33,650 bases of DNA from Balneolales bacterium (GTDB lineage Bacteria > Bacteroidota > Rhodothermia > Balneolales > Natronogracilivirgulaceae), in NCBI GenBank assembly GCA_007133995.1, contig SLLP01000271.1, positions 1 through 33,650 on the forward strand, given 5' to 3'. The position numbers and the translations under genes are program-made. Shown here piece by piece: positions 1 through 9,115 of this stretch (positions within the stretch are counted from its first letter, which is position 1; each line of letters begins with the position of its first letter). The notes beneath the pieces are model-generated. The model worked only from the letters and a program-made list of their open reading frames with translations, was not told where the DNA came from and did no database searches.

Positions 1-1846
1 GCAGCATAAGGTGCGGGTGGGCTGTCTGAGCATCGTAAACAATAGCGGGACTGGCGGGAAAAAGGTCTGAGTTTGTTGTAAAGCCGGCCATTTCAGGCAG
101 TGATGGATAGGATGCACTAACCGGTCGGACAAAGGTGCCGGCCAGGGATCGGGCGAAAAAGTAGGCCTCCGGAATATTGTCGGAAAAGTCATAAAACTCG
201 AAAAATGATGGACTTCCGGTGTTGCTGTTATTGGGAGGGCGGGTATCCGGACCGAACCGGTTTTCGTAGACGATGATGCTGTCTCCTCGGGCAGTGATTA
301 CGGTAAAATCATTGCCTGACCACCAAAAATCGAAAGCATGACCGTTGGTGAAGCGGTTTTGCTCGAGTCCGGGTTGCCGGCCGATATCGCGAGCGCCATC
401 GGCTTCCATCAGCTGCACGCCTCTGCGGTTGCTGTTGGCATTGACCCGGTTATCTTCGATGGTGTTTCTAATCACCGCTTCATCAATATGCCAGATGAGC
501 ATACCGCCGTTGAGCAAACGGTCGTCATCAGTACCGGCGGTGCCATCGGCGCCCACGTCCGGTCCGCCGGGTAGACTCCAGTCAAAACTGCTCACGTTGA
601 CAACAACTCCGGGCTCAATGACCTGGTCGTATTGTGCCGAGTTGAACGGATCAAACCGGTCATCATCAGGAGCAATGGTGTGGGTTACATAGCTTCCGTC
701 GGGGGTGCGTATGGTGACTTCCAGCGGTTCATCGGATGGATTGCGGTGGCGGTTCTCTATCAGAAAATATTCATCTTGAGATATGGCATGACGTGCGATG
801 CTGCCCGGCATGCGCTTAGAGACGGCGGGGAGGGGTATCGGTTCGCCGGTGTCGAGCGTGATGTCAAATGGCTCTATCCATCCCAAATGCTTTTTTTCCC
901 AGGCGGAGGGCTCGGGAGGGAACAGACCAAGGTAAGAGAATATAGATGCTCCGTCCATGAGACCAAAGCGTCCAATGGCCGAAGCGCCGGTCTCGGTATT
1001 GAACAGATCGGGCAGACCCAGAAAACTGCCGATATTGGCGACAAGCAGTCCGTTGATGGAGAGTTCGAGTACAAATTCCTGACCGGTAATATCTTCGCCC
1101 GGACGTGATTGCGTCTGGGGCAGAAGTGCGGTGTTCGTGACCCGAACATCGGGGTGGCCGATGTCAAATCCATCAAAACCACTGTCATTGAGCAGACGGC
1201 TCAGTGAGCCGGGTCCCAGGTAGACGGAAGGGATGTCTTGCGGGGTTTTGATCAGGCTGGTGCCCATCAGTTCGATATTACGTCCGGAACCGGCATGGAA
1301 TACGATGAACATGGTACGGTCGGGATCATATCCCGTCAGATCGACTGAACCCGTTTCACCAACCTTCTGCCAGGCGTCTCGGGCCAGGTGAGCAAGTTTG
1401 AAATTTTCATCTCCGGTTTCACCGAGTGGAGAATAGGAGCTCATGGGCTTGTCAAGCTGAACAATATCCGGGACCACATGGTAATCGATATCGAGCAGTC
1501 CGCCCGATACGGTATGAAAATAGTTCTGTGCGAATTCAAGATGAGCATCGAAATATCCATGATCATGCGGCAGGGGGTCAATGACGATATCATCGCGTTG
1601 GAGAAACGGGAGGTCAAAGGTACCATTTCCGGTTGTGAAACGGTTGTCTTCTTCGATGAATTCAACCATCACAGCCAGAATGCGGATGGTCCCGACAGAT
1701 CTTGCGTACCGGGTTGCTTCATTGGCGGAGAAGTACGGGGAGGCCTGAAATGCATCAGCCGGGGGGGAGGCCCCGGCTGTAAAGGTGAGCAGCAGCAACC
1801 CGGATAATATGGCCAGGCTGCCACCGCTCTTCACAAAATGAAGCAT
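1..1846 (-). CDS. M6-metalloprotease-like secreted protein with degenerate active site (3' end outside window)
   Basis: The frame is open from the ATG at 1846 to the window edge (615 codons, no stop), with an in-frame TAG at 1856-1858 just upstream. Residues 1-27 resemble a signal peptide. The central part matches the immune-inhibitor-A-like M6 family: GLPDLF, then GRFGLMDG, then W-E-K-K-H-L-G-W. In active members HExxH lies directly before LGLPD. Here that position reads ANIGS (residues 270-274, bases 1025-1039), so both zinc histidines and the catalytic glutamate are gone. The gene starts 34 bases after porV on the same strand, suggesting one operon with porU and porV and a link to type IX secretion. 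A sorting domain would lie beyond the window. Family assignment is good; loss of proteolysis is inferred from the motif. Confidence 0.85.
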   Translation of the reverse strand, partial: MLHFVKSGGSLAILSGLLLLTFTAGASPPADAFQASPYFSANEATRYARSVGTIRILAVMVEFIEEDNRFTTGNGTFDLPFLQRDDIVIDPLPHDHGYFDAHLEFAQNYFHTVSGGLLDIDYHVVPDIVQLDKPMSSYSPLGETGDENFKLAHLARDAWQKVGETGSVDLTGYDPDRTMFIVFHAGSGRNIELMGTSLIKTPQDIPSVYLGPGSLSRLLNDSGFDGFDIGHPDVRVTNTALLPQTQSRPGEDITGQEFVLELSINGLLVANIGSFLGLPDLFNTETGASAIGRFGLMDGASIFSYLGLFPPEPSAWEKKHLGWIEPFDITLDTGEPIPLPAVSKRMPGSIARHAISQDEYFLIENRHRNPSDEPLEVTIRTPDGSYVTHTIAPDDDRFDPFNSAQYDQVIEPGVVVNVSSFDWSLPGGPDVGADGTAGTDDDRLLNGGMLIWHIDEAVIRNTIEDNRVNANSNRRGVQLMEADGARDIGRQPGLEQNRFTNGHAFDFWWSGNDFTVITARGDSIIVYENRFGPDTRPPNNSNTGSPSFFEFYDFSDNIPEAYFFARSLAGTFVRPVSASYPSLPEMAGFTTNSDLFPASPAIVYDAQTAHPHLML

Positions 1847-1880
1847 TCGGTTACGCTAATGGTTGCAGTGAATGTAATAA

Positions 1881-3002
1881 TTAGAAGTTGAGCAGAGCTG
1901 AGAAGCGCAGGGTGTTGGCCAGCGGATGATCTTCTTCAAGTGTGTAAATATAGCTGAAGTCAACACCGAAAATGTTATAGCGCAGTCCGGCTCCAAGGGT
2001 AATGAATTCACGGCCGCCGTTATTCGGTGACTCATAAAAGTAACCGGCTCTGAGTGCAAAGAGGTTGTCGTACCAATACTCGGCTCCCATTCCGATCATG
2101 AATTGCTCAATCAACGGTACTTCTACCGTCCCCTGGCCATCATTTCTTGCCAGAGTGTCCCAGGAACCGACAAGTGCGCGCAGAGAGCTCATGCCTGTTC
2201 CATCGTCTTCCATGCGGGCCATGATCTTGGATATGTCATTGCTGATCGTGATGGTATTGAAACCGTTTCGGTCGAGATCCATTTTGTAGGCCCAGCCCAA
2301 GCGAAGCAGGGTGGGGAGTGCGTCTTTCTGGGCTTCATCGGTGTACTGGATGGACGGACCCATATTGGACAGGTTGAAGCCTGCTCTTACCTGAGCTTGC
2401 CGGTCGGCAACCGAAAAGGGCGTTGAGCGGTACATGCCAGCGATATCGACGCCAACGCTGGTGCCGTTTCGCGCGGTCTGGCCACTGACATCAGTGCCAG
2501 GGGGGACGAGATTGCTGAAGATGAATCTGATTCCGGTACCCAGCGCGAAATTCTCGTTGATTTTGAATCCGTATGAAACACCGGAGGCAAACTCGTAACT
2601 GGAGAAGGTGCCAAGGAGGTTGTTTGCTTCATCCCGCAGCTCCTGTTCACCCAGGTTCAGGAAGGTGATGTGGGCGCCGATAGCGCCGATACCCTCTACA
2701 TAATATCGACCGGCGAGATAGTCGTAAAACATATCCACTCCGAAATTGGGCAGCCAGTCGGCATGGGTGAAGTTTACTTCGTGTCCCTCCTGAAATGCAA
2801 GCCCTGCAGGATTCCAGAATATGGCTGTCGCATTATCGGCAAGGGCCACACCGGCATTACCCATGCCGGCTGTGCGGGAGTCGGGTTCAATCTGTAGAAA
2901 AGGAACAGCGGTTGAGGCAACCTGTGCCAATGATACACTGCTTGATATAACAAAAAGCGCGGTAATAGCGGCGGTTATGATGGTGTTTTTCATGATAGAC
3001 AT
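1881..3002 (-). CDS. porV: Type IX secretion system outer-membrane protein PorV (LptO)
   Basis: Encodes 373 residues with an N-terminal signal peptide ending near VSLAQ, followed by the typical PorV/PorQ opening (FLQIEPDSRTAGMGNAG, then NATAIFWNPAGLA). It then continues as alternating beta-strands to a C-terminal aromatic strand (RFSALLNF), as expected for a FadL-like 14-strand barrel. In characterised T9SS, PorV collects cargo from the translocon and delivers it to the sortase PorU on the outer membrane. The neighbours fit: porU is 46 bases upstream on the same strand, and an M6-like secreted protein follows. A second ATG at 2993 gives a more usual signal-peptide start (MKNT), so the true start may be three codons downstream. 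No clear ribosome-binding site precedes either. Confidence 0.93.
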   Translation of the reverse strand: MSIMKNTIITAAITALFVISSSVSLAQVASTAVPFLQIEPDSRTAGMGNAGVALADNATAIFWNPAGLAFQEGHEVNFTHADWLPNFGVDMFYDYLAGRYYVEGIGAIGAHITFLNLGEQELRDEANNLLGTFSSYEFASGVSYGFKINENFALGTGIRFIFSNLVPPGTDVSGQTARNGTSVGVDIAGMYRSTPFSVADRQAQVRAGFNLSNMGPSIQYTDEAQKDALPTLLRLGWAYKMDLDRNGFNTITISNDISKIMARMEDDGTGMSSLRALVGSWDTLARNDGQGTVEVPLIEQFMIGMGAEYWYDNLFALRAGYFYESPNNGGREFITLGAGLRYNIFGVDFSYIYTLEEDHPLANTLRFSALLNF

Positions 3003-3048
3003 GGTTACGATAGCTCTGATTTGATTGTATTGTAAAATAATGAAAAAA

Positions 3049-6000
3049 TTAGCGTAAAATTACAAGTCGCTCTACTTTATCCCGGATCTGTCGTCCCTGA
3101 TCCGTATTTACTTGTACCTGCACGTGGTACAGATAGGTTCCCGACGCCAGACGATGCTGGTCGTCGTCTCTTCCGTGCCAATCGATTATCACCATGTTTC
3201 CTTTGGGTATGTAATCCTCACGGCGTATGGTTGTTACCGGTTTACCAGTTAACGTATAAATCCGGATATTAATATTCATCGAGGTACGGGGCTGATTGTG
3301 TTCAAACACAAAGCTGGTAAAGTTGTGCATGGGATTGGGATAGTTGAATATGTTGCGAATCTGCAGATCCTGGCTGTCCAACACCTGAAAGGAAACCTCG
3401 GATTCGCCAAGGTTGTTGAACACGTCCCATGCACGGATTCGGAGGTGGTAATGACCTTCTTCAAGCTGGTTTAGCGGATATTCGATGCGGCCACTTGTAA
3501 AATTATCCAGGTTGCTCTGGTAAAACTCATTAAGCGTGATATTCCTGCGACTGGACGGATCATCGCTGCGCTCCAACCGGGCAACGATCTCGTGGCCCAC
3601 GCCTGCTCCCGTGGTGTTTATGCCGGCGTTATCAGAAAGCAGCACGATGAGTTGCGGTGAGTCATCGACTACGCCGCCATCTACGAACAATTCGTCATTC
3701 ATGTAGATTTCAATTTCTGGCCCGCGTTCATCATCTATGGCATCCGGATTGCGACCGCGAATGCGGAAATTGGAGTTAGAACCCACAGCGTCCCGGTCCC
3801 GCTCTCGGGCATAAGTCTGTATCCTTCCGGGATTCATGGAGTAGGAGACATCCTTGGGTATGATGAATTCGCTTTCAAAGTGCCCGCCGGAAACAGAAAC
3901 CCTTCCATTGAAAAGCGCATCGGTCTGCACGAAGTATCCGCAATCATCAAGCCAGCAGCCTGGAGATTCAAGCCAGTCAAAATCGGGGTATCTCACCAGT
4001 CGTCGTGCGTCGAAAACACGGACGTTGGCCTCGCCGTCAAAGGAGGTGTTTACCGTGCCTCGGGATTGACTGATGTGGCCGGATACGGTGACACGATCAA
4101 GGGCGCGAAGTTCAAAGAGCGTGTCCGGTAGAATTTCCGAGTCGTTGATATGCGTGATTTCGACCTGGGATGTGGGCAGTCCAATGCGCATGGCCGGATC
4201 GCCCAGTAAAATAAACTTGCGCGAATTGAACTCCCTGCCGACCGGGGTGATTTTGGTGTTGCGAAAGATGTCGCCCAGCCGCTGGGGCTTGCCGTTTGCA
4301 TCTCTGCGCGTCATCTCACGGGTCAAGGCAATGTTGAGCCCGAAATTCAGAATTTCAGGATTTGGTGAGGTATAGACCACCCGCGTGGTCGTAAGTGCTG
4401 CAATGAGGCCGCCGTCGGGATGGAGCAGCATCTTTTCTGCTCCCGAGTTGTCTTCTGTGTCGTCGAAGCGGCCGAAGGAGCAGGTGGCAGTGACCATGAT
4501 GCTCAGACGGTTGCGATTCGTCAGGCGTCCAATGTCATCGGAGGTAAATAGACGCTGATCCGTCAGAAACTGTTCCGCTCCGTGACCCGAGAAGTTGAAT
4601 ACCAGGGTACCGTCGTTAATGCGGTCGACCATCGCCAGGGTAGCCTGGGGGACGCGTGGTCCTGCACTGGTATTTTCGGTAGGATAGGAGATCTGGTATA
4701 TTTTTTCCAGGCGGATACCCGTTTCGTCCTGGTCAATCAATTCGGCGGTTCCATCGGCATTGAGAATATGCAGGTCGCGGTCATTGCTTCTTCCGGCAGC
4801 ATGATCGTCTGCAATGAATGTGAACAGACTACGCCAGTCGCCACGACTTCTGGGATCCTCATAGTCCTTGATCTTGTCAACCAGTAGCCGGGCCTCCTCA
4901 ATGCTCTGGATCGGCAGGCGGCCTACGCCGATATCCATCAGGTTGATCGGGTTATCCGGGCTTGAAGTGCGTGGCCACAATCCCTCGTCATCACCCATGA
5001 ATGTAAAGAAATCGTCGCTGCCATAGCTGTTAACCCGGTCGATGGATTCTTCGCTTTGGTAGGTGAAAACATAATTCCGCATCACAGGATTGCCGATCAC
5101 TCCTTTGTAGTCGTAGGTGGTACCGCCGAACATGAGCAGATATTCGGGACGTTTTTGCTCAGCCGCGGTACCACGGTCGTACAGGTATTTTACGTAATCA
5201 CGAATAGCGACAAAATCAGGTACCCCTCCGTTGAATTCGTTAAATATCTGCTTCTGAGTTACCACAACCGGAGTGAGCCCGTCCCGGTCACGACGGTATT
5301 CGGCCAGGCGCTGCGCCTCCTCCAGAAAATCTTCCGCCGTAATGATCACATAGTCCGGATAACCCGAAGGGTCCCGGATATTCTGATTTGGTATGATCTG
5401 CCCTGAAGGCGGAGTCCGGAACGAGCTCTGGGCGATAAAACGACGGTCTTGAGCTGAGGAATGGACCACGGTGTGAGTGTTGCCATCCTGAGATACGTCC
5501 ATGCGCACCGGCTGCACAGGATTGGTGATATCCAGGACGATCGGTACCTGCGAAAATCCGCTCAGCCGATAACGGACAAGGTTTCCATCCCCATCTTCCG
5601 GCGGATGAAAAAGCAGCCGGTTGCCCTGTGCCTGCAGCGCCCGGTCGGCACGAATGCGAATCCAATTCACCCAGCCGCGCGATGCATTGGAAGGATTCTG
5701 GAAGTTGGCACTAATGGTGATGATGTCATTGTTCAGGGAGAAGCCGGTTAGGGTGTGACGCGCTTCGGCTACCCGGGCTGAGAGACCGGTGGCACGGGTA
5801 AGGGAGTTGATACGATTGATCGTCAGATCGGGGTAGGCTGTACTGCCGTTTACGGTGAAACTGAATCGCGATGGTGTAGGCGATGTGGAACGGGCAGCCA
5901 TGGAAACCCAGATTTCAACATCCGAGCCATTTTGGAAACCGGCGAGTGTGTCGGTAAAAATGGTCCGGGATGGAGAACTGACCGGGTCAAAGCCCTGACC

Positions 6001-7050
6001 GAACCACTGCGTGCCCGATTTTATCCGTGACTCTGATTTTTCACGATCCTGCTCCAGCCAACGGAAATCACGAAAATGGCTTACGTCCCGTGCAGGTGAT
6101 CCGGCAGGAGAGGTGGTGGTCATTCTCTTTCCGCGCTCAGCCCCGATGGTAAGAAATACAATATTCTGTGTGCTGAATGGGTGCAGGCGATGTTCAAACT
6201 GGCTTAAAATGTTGTTGAAATAGGTACGGTTCGGTCCGTTGGCGAAGAAAAGGATGCGATCCTGTGAATCAAAGCTGCCGTTGGATTCTCCCTCAACAAT
6301 GATAGGGATCTGGGCAAGCTGCGGCCGCGGATCGTTGTTCCTGCGTGGCAGTTCGTAGCCGGGTGTGGTCCAGATCTGGATGTTTCGTGGATCGATATCA
6401 GATACACTGATTCCCAACTCTTCCAGATAGTCGGCATCGATGTGGTAGATATGATCCTCAGGGATGGGAATTCTGTACCACTGACCGGATGCCAGCTGAT
6501 TGGAGGCAATTTGGACACTGGATGACAGTAGATCCGCGGAGTCATCAGTACGCGGGACAGTGCGACCTTCAATACCTGGTATGGCGCCGGGACGCTCCGA
6601 TGGGCTGGCAACATCAAAGACCCGGATACGCATGCGACGCACTACCTGAAATGTCGTGCTCTCCGATGCATTCTGTCGCGCGATGTGAATGGTGAGTGGG
6701 ACTACCGTTTTCCCACGGGAATTCCCGGGTTCACCGATTTGGATCACGGGAGTGTCACGGCTGGCAATAAGGAATTGCTCTGGATGCCTGACGTAGCGCA
6801 TTTGACTGGAATCGGCCCGCACCGGTACAATCTCCTGCTGCATGACACGATACTGCGCCTCGCCGTTCTGCCAAGGAACCATCAGGTAATCAGGAGCGGT
6901 GATGTTCAGGCTTTCATTGACCAACTCAAAGTCCGTAAACTCAGCCGTCGTACTCACCACTCGCAGCTGCTGAGCGCTGGCGGACAATAATCCGCATAAA
7001 AGCAGTAAAAATAAAGCTGCTGACGCTATGATCGATCTTTGTATTGCCAT
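3049..7050 (-). CDS. porU: Type IX secretion system sortase PorU (C25 peptidase family)
   Basis: Encodes 1333 residues. A signal peptide (about 1-27, ending SASAQ) is followed by a long beta-rich N-terminal region. A gingipain-type C25 domain spans roughly 560-950, with catalytic His823 in NFSGHGAEQF and Cys857 in TATCSFGRFD, and ends near FILLGDPAMRIGLP. The last ~95 residues (YPNPMHNFTS, then GTYLYHVQV) form a sorting-type C-terminal domain, which PorU keeps in characterised systems. PorU cleaves the C-terminal signal of T9SS cargo and attaches the cargo to the cell surface. The frame extends upstream to a GTG at 7074, but the ATG at 7050 places the signal peptide at the very N-terminus and is preferred. 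Both catalytic residues are intact, so this copy should be active. Confidence 0.93.
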   Translation of the reverse strand: MAIQRSIIASAALFLLLLCGLLSASAQQLRVVSTTAEFTDFELVNESLNITAPDYLMVPWQNGEAQYRVMQQEIVPVRADSSQMRYVRHPEQFLIASRDTPVIQIGEPGNSRGKTVVPLTIHIARQNASESTTFQVVRRMRIRVFDVASPSERPGAIPGIEGRTVPRTDDSADLLSSSVQIASNQLASGQWYRIPIPEDHIYHIDADYLEELGISVSDIDPRNIQIWTTPGYELPRRNNDPRPQLAQIPIIVEGESNGSFDSQDRILFFANGPNRTYFNNILSQFEHRLHPFSTQNIVFLTIGAERGKRMTTTSPAGSPARDVSHFRDFRWLEQDREKSESRIKSGTQWFGQGFDPVSSPSRTIFTDTLAGFQNGSDVEIWVSMAARSTSPTPSRFSFTVNGSTAYPDLTINRINSLTRATGLSARVAEARHTLTGFSLNNDIITISANFQNPSNASRGWVNWIRIRADRALQAQGNRLLFHPPEDGDGNLVRYRLSGFSQVPIVLDITNPVQPVRMDVSQDGNTHTVVHSSAQDRRFIAQSSFRTPPSGQIIPNQNIRDPSGYPDYVIITAEDFLEEAQRLAEYRRDRDGLTPVVVTQKQIFNEFNGGVPDFVAIRDYVKYLYDRGTAAEQKRPEYLLMFGGTTYDYKGVIGNPVMRNYVFTYQSEESIDRVNSYGSDDFFTFMGDDEGLWPRTSSPDNPINLMDIGVGRLPIQSIEEARLLVDKIKDYEDPRSRGDWRSLFTFIADDHAAGRSNDRDLHILNADGTAELIDQDETGIRLEKIYQISYPTENTSAGPRVPQATLAMVDRINDGTLVFNFSGHGAEQFLTDQRLFTSDDIGRLTNRNRLSIMVTATCSFGRFDDTEDNSGAEKMLLHPDGGLIAALTTTRVVYTSPNPEILNFGLNIALTREMTRRDANGKPQRLGDIFRNTKITPVGREFNSRKFILLGDPAMRIGLPTSQVEITHINDSEILPDTLFELRALDRVTVSGHISQSRGTVNTSFDGEANVRVFDARRLVRYPDFDWLESPGCWLDDCGYFVQTDALFNGRVSVSGGHFESEFIIPKDVSYSMNPGRIQTYARERDRDAVGSNSNFRIRGRNPDAIDDERGPEIEIYMNDELFVDGGVVDDSPQLIVLLSDNAGINTTGAGVGHEIVARLERSDDPSSRRNITLNEFYQSNLDNFTSGRIEYPLNQLEEGHYHLRIRAWDVFNNLGESEVSFQVLDSQDLQIRNIFNYPNPMHNFTSFVFEHNQPRTSMNINIRIYTLTGKPVTTIRREDYIPKGNMVIIDWHGRDDDQHRLASGTYLYHVQVQVNTDQGRQIRDKVERLVILR

Positions 7051-7309
7051 TAACTGGGCGGTGTCAGGAAACACCAGAGTAAAACAGGTTAAAGTTGTTG
7101 GGTTGCAAGATATCTCTTAATCTCTTTCGGCTCACGGTTTCTAATGCGGTTCGGAGTTCGCTTTCGAGGTATCGTCAGCCGGTTAACCCGGAGTCTGTAA
7201 CCAGTAACACAATAGGCAATATCATTATTATTGATGGGTTCCAGACAAATTACATCCAAGCGCTATCAAAGTCAAAAAAAGTTGCCGTGATTTATCGTTA
7301 CGATAGGGC

Positions 7310-8491
7310 TTAAGATAATCTCTCAATCACCATGGCCGATGCACCGCCGCCGCCGTTGCTGATACCGGCGCAACCCCACTGTTTGTCGTAACGGCGCAGG
7401 GCATGGATCAGCGTGACAAGAATTCGGGCGCCGGAACACCCAAGCGGATGACCGAGTCCGATCGCGCCGCCATGAATATTCACTTTCTGAAGATCTGCTT
7501 TCAAGAGTTCCGCATTGACCAGGCTCACAACGGCAAAGTCCTCATTGATCTCAAGCAGGTCCATATCTTCAACGCTTTTATCAGCCCGATCGAGTGCGCG
7601 GCTTATGGCTATCGAAGCGGTTGTGGTGTACCATTCGGGTGCCTGGGCGGCACTGGCATGACTTACCAACCGGGCGACAGGCGGAATGCCGAGCTCCATT
7701 GCCTTGCTTTCGCTCATCAGGAGCAGGGCGGCAGCGCCATCATTTAGTGGAGCTGTGTTGGCTGTGGTCACCGTACCGTCTTTTTCGAATGCAGGCGCCA
7801 GCTTCTGAAGTTTGGTGAAATCCACACGATCGGTCTCCTCATCCCGGCTGATTACATCAGCCTTGCCTCTCCGGTTCCTCACTTTCACGGTAGCAATTTC
7901 CGAATCAAAAGCTCCCTGGTCGCGGGCTTCGATGGCCCGGCGGCACGATTCCATCGCGTACTCATCCTGTTGATCCCGTGTGATTCCGTATGTCCTGGCA
8001 CAAAGCTCGGCGGCATTCCCCATATAGAATTTCTTGAAGACATCCCACAGGCCGTCCCGGATGATGCCATCCACCATTCTGCTGTGACCAAGACTGACAC
8101 CAAAGCGGGCATCGCTCATATAGTGGGGAACATTGCTCATGCTCTCCATTCCTCCGGCAACCATCAGCCGTGTATCGCCGGTCTGGATCTGTTGCATGGC
8201 GTATATCACGGCCTTGATGCCGGATGCGCCCACTTTATCCACGGTGCAGCACGGAGTGGTGTTCTTGAGCCCGGCTTTGAGCGCTGCCTGTCTGCCGGGA
8301 GCCTGACCGAGTCCGGCTGACAGAACATTACCCATTACCACCTCTTCGATGAGATCCGGATTCAGGCCATTGGTCTTGAACAGGGCCCCGATGGTTACCG
8401 CTCCCAGGTCCGGAGCGGACAGTGGTTTCAGCGCTCCGCCGAATGCCCCGATTGGAGTGCGCATGGCATCTATGACGACGACCTGCTCCAT
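7310..8491 (-). CDS. Thiolase-family protein lacking both catalytic cysteines
   Basis: Encodes 393 residues, the normal length for acetyl-CoA acyltransferases, and is collinear with them throughout. MEQVVVIDAMRTPIG is the expected start, so the ATG at 8491 is chosen over the upstream ATG at 8530. The GHP histidine (His348) and Asn316 are kept. The nucleophilic Cys of the NKVCASG motif is Gly88 (DKVGASG), the acid/base Cys of the CNGGGG motif is Ser378 (SNGGGG), and the NEAF alanine is Asp318 (NEDF). Ordinary Claisen condensation or thiolysis needs both cysteines, so this is either a CoA-binding pseudoenzyme or an enzyme with different chemistry. It lies downstream of a small lipoprotein and a PLP enzyme on the same strand. 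The family is certain; the function is unknown. Confidence 0.9.
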   Translation of the reverse strand: MEQVVVIDAMRTPIGAFGGALKPLSAPDLGAVTIGALFKTNGLNPDLIEEVVMGNVLSAGLGQAPGRQAALKAGLKNTTPCCTVDKVGASGIKAVIYAMQQIQTGDTRLMVAGGMESMSNVPHYMSDARFGVSLGHSRMVDGIIRDGLWDVFKKFYMGNAAELCARTYGITRDQQDEYAMESCRRAIEARDQGAFDSEIATVKVRNRRGKADVISRDEETDRVDFTKLQKLAPAFEKDGTVTTANTAPLNDGAAALLLMSESKAMELGIPPVARLVSHASAAQAPEWYTTTASIAISRALDRADKSVEDMDLLEINEDFAVVSLVNAELLKADLQKVNIHGGAIGLGHPLGCSGARILVTLIHALRRYDKQWGCAGISNGGGGASAMVIERLS

Positions 8492-8548
8492 TTGGTTGTA
8501 GTTAGGATGATGATGGATGTGGCCGGTCATTGCAGACCGGCACCGAAA

Positions 8549-9091
8549 TCAAATATCGGACTCATCCCGCCAGGAAACAAGACGCCAGTTGGCAGTCTCA
8601 TCCGGCCGGGTTAGCACAAAGCTTGCAGAACCATCACTTCGGAAAGGTGGTTCCGAAGGTGAAACAACGACCGTGAGATTAAAACGCCGGATAACAAGCA
8701 TGGACTCTGCGGCTGATTCGTCCTGTGTGCTCATCGGTATCTGATCAATGATGTTGTTCCACCTCAGGGAGATATCGTAGCTTTGAGAAAACATGTTGTA
8801 GGTGCTGTTCATCTCCTCCGACCTGCCCCAGGTGATATCAACATTACGGTCGTCATCACGAAACGTGAATGTGAAATTGGGGTGGATGAGCGGTCCGTAC
8901 AGCGAGGTGTCCCGCAGTTCATATGATTTCTGGAAGCGAGTGTAAAAGCCTTCGATGGTGGATGGGTCACCAAGCAGATCGACAATCGGGTCGCCCTCCA
9001 GCTCACCAGGAGCAAAAGGGTTGATGCATCCGGCTGTAAAAAGCGGAAGTAACAGGATCAACTGCCAGAGCGGTGTAACTTTTCGGATCAT
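8549..9091 (-). CDS. Small lipoprotein of unknown function
   Basis: Encodes 180 residues with a hydrophobic N-terminus ending in LFTAGC, a plausible lipobox (Cys22), so it is probably membrane-anchored and exposed to the periplasm or surface. The mature part contains FYTRFQKSYELRD near the start and ends with NWRLVSWRDE. That pattern recalls small SnoaL/NTF2-like lipoproteins, but the resemblance is weak and I do not assign a fold. It begins 24 bases after the PLP-enzyme gene and ends 57 bases before the thiolase-like gene, so the three are probably co-transcribed. Confidence 0.75.
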   Translation of the reverse strand: MIRKVTPLWQLILLLPLFTAGCINPFAPGELEGDPIVDLLGDPSTIEGFYTRFQKSYELRDTSLYGPLIHPNFTFTFRDDDRNVDITWGRSEEMNSTYNMFSQSYDISLRWNNIIDQIPMSTQDESAAESMLVIRRFNLTVVVSPSEPPFRSDGSASFVLTRPDETANWRLVSWRDESDI

Positions 9092-9115
9092 CTGACGGGT
9101 AATGGATTCAATTCT

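Noticed and set aside
338-1807. Several plus-strand frames over the left edge
   Set aside because: They are shadows of the single long minus-strand M6-like frame, which has a signal peptide and family motifs.
7265-7309. Possible terminator after the thiolase-like gene (small palindrome plus a T-run on the minus strand)
   Set aside because: The stem TATCG/CGATA is only 5 bp and lies 12 bases from the T-run.
7095-7313. 72-codon plus-strand frame between porU and the thiolase-like gene
   Set aside because: No ribosome-binding site or recognisable motif, and its end overlaps the stop of the thiolase-like gene; it is probably chance.
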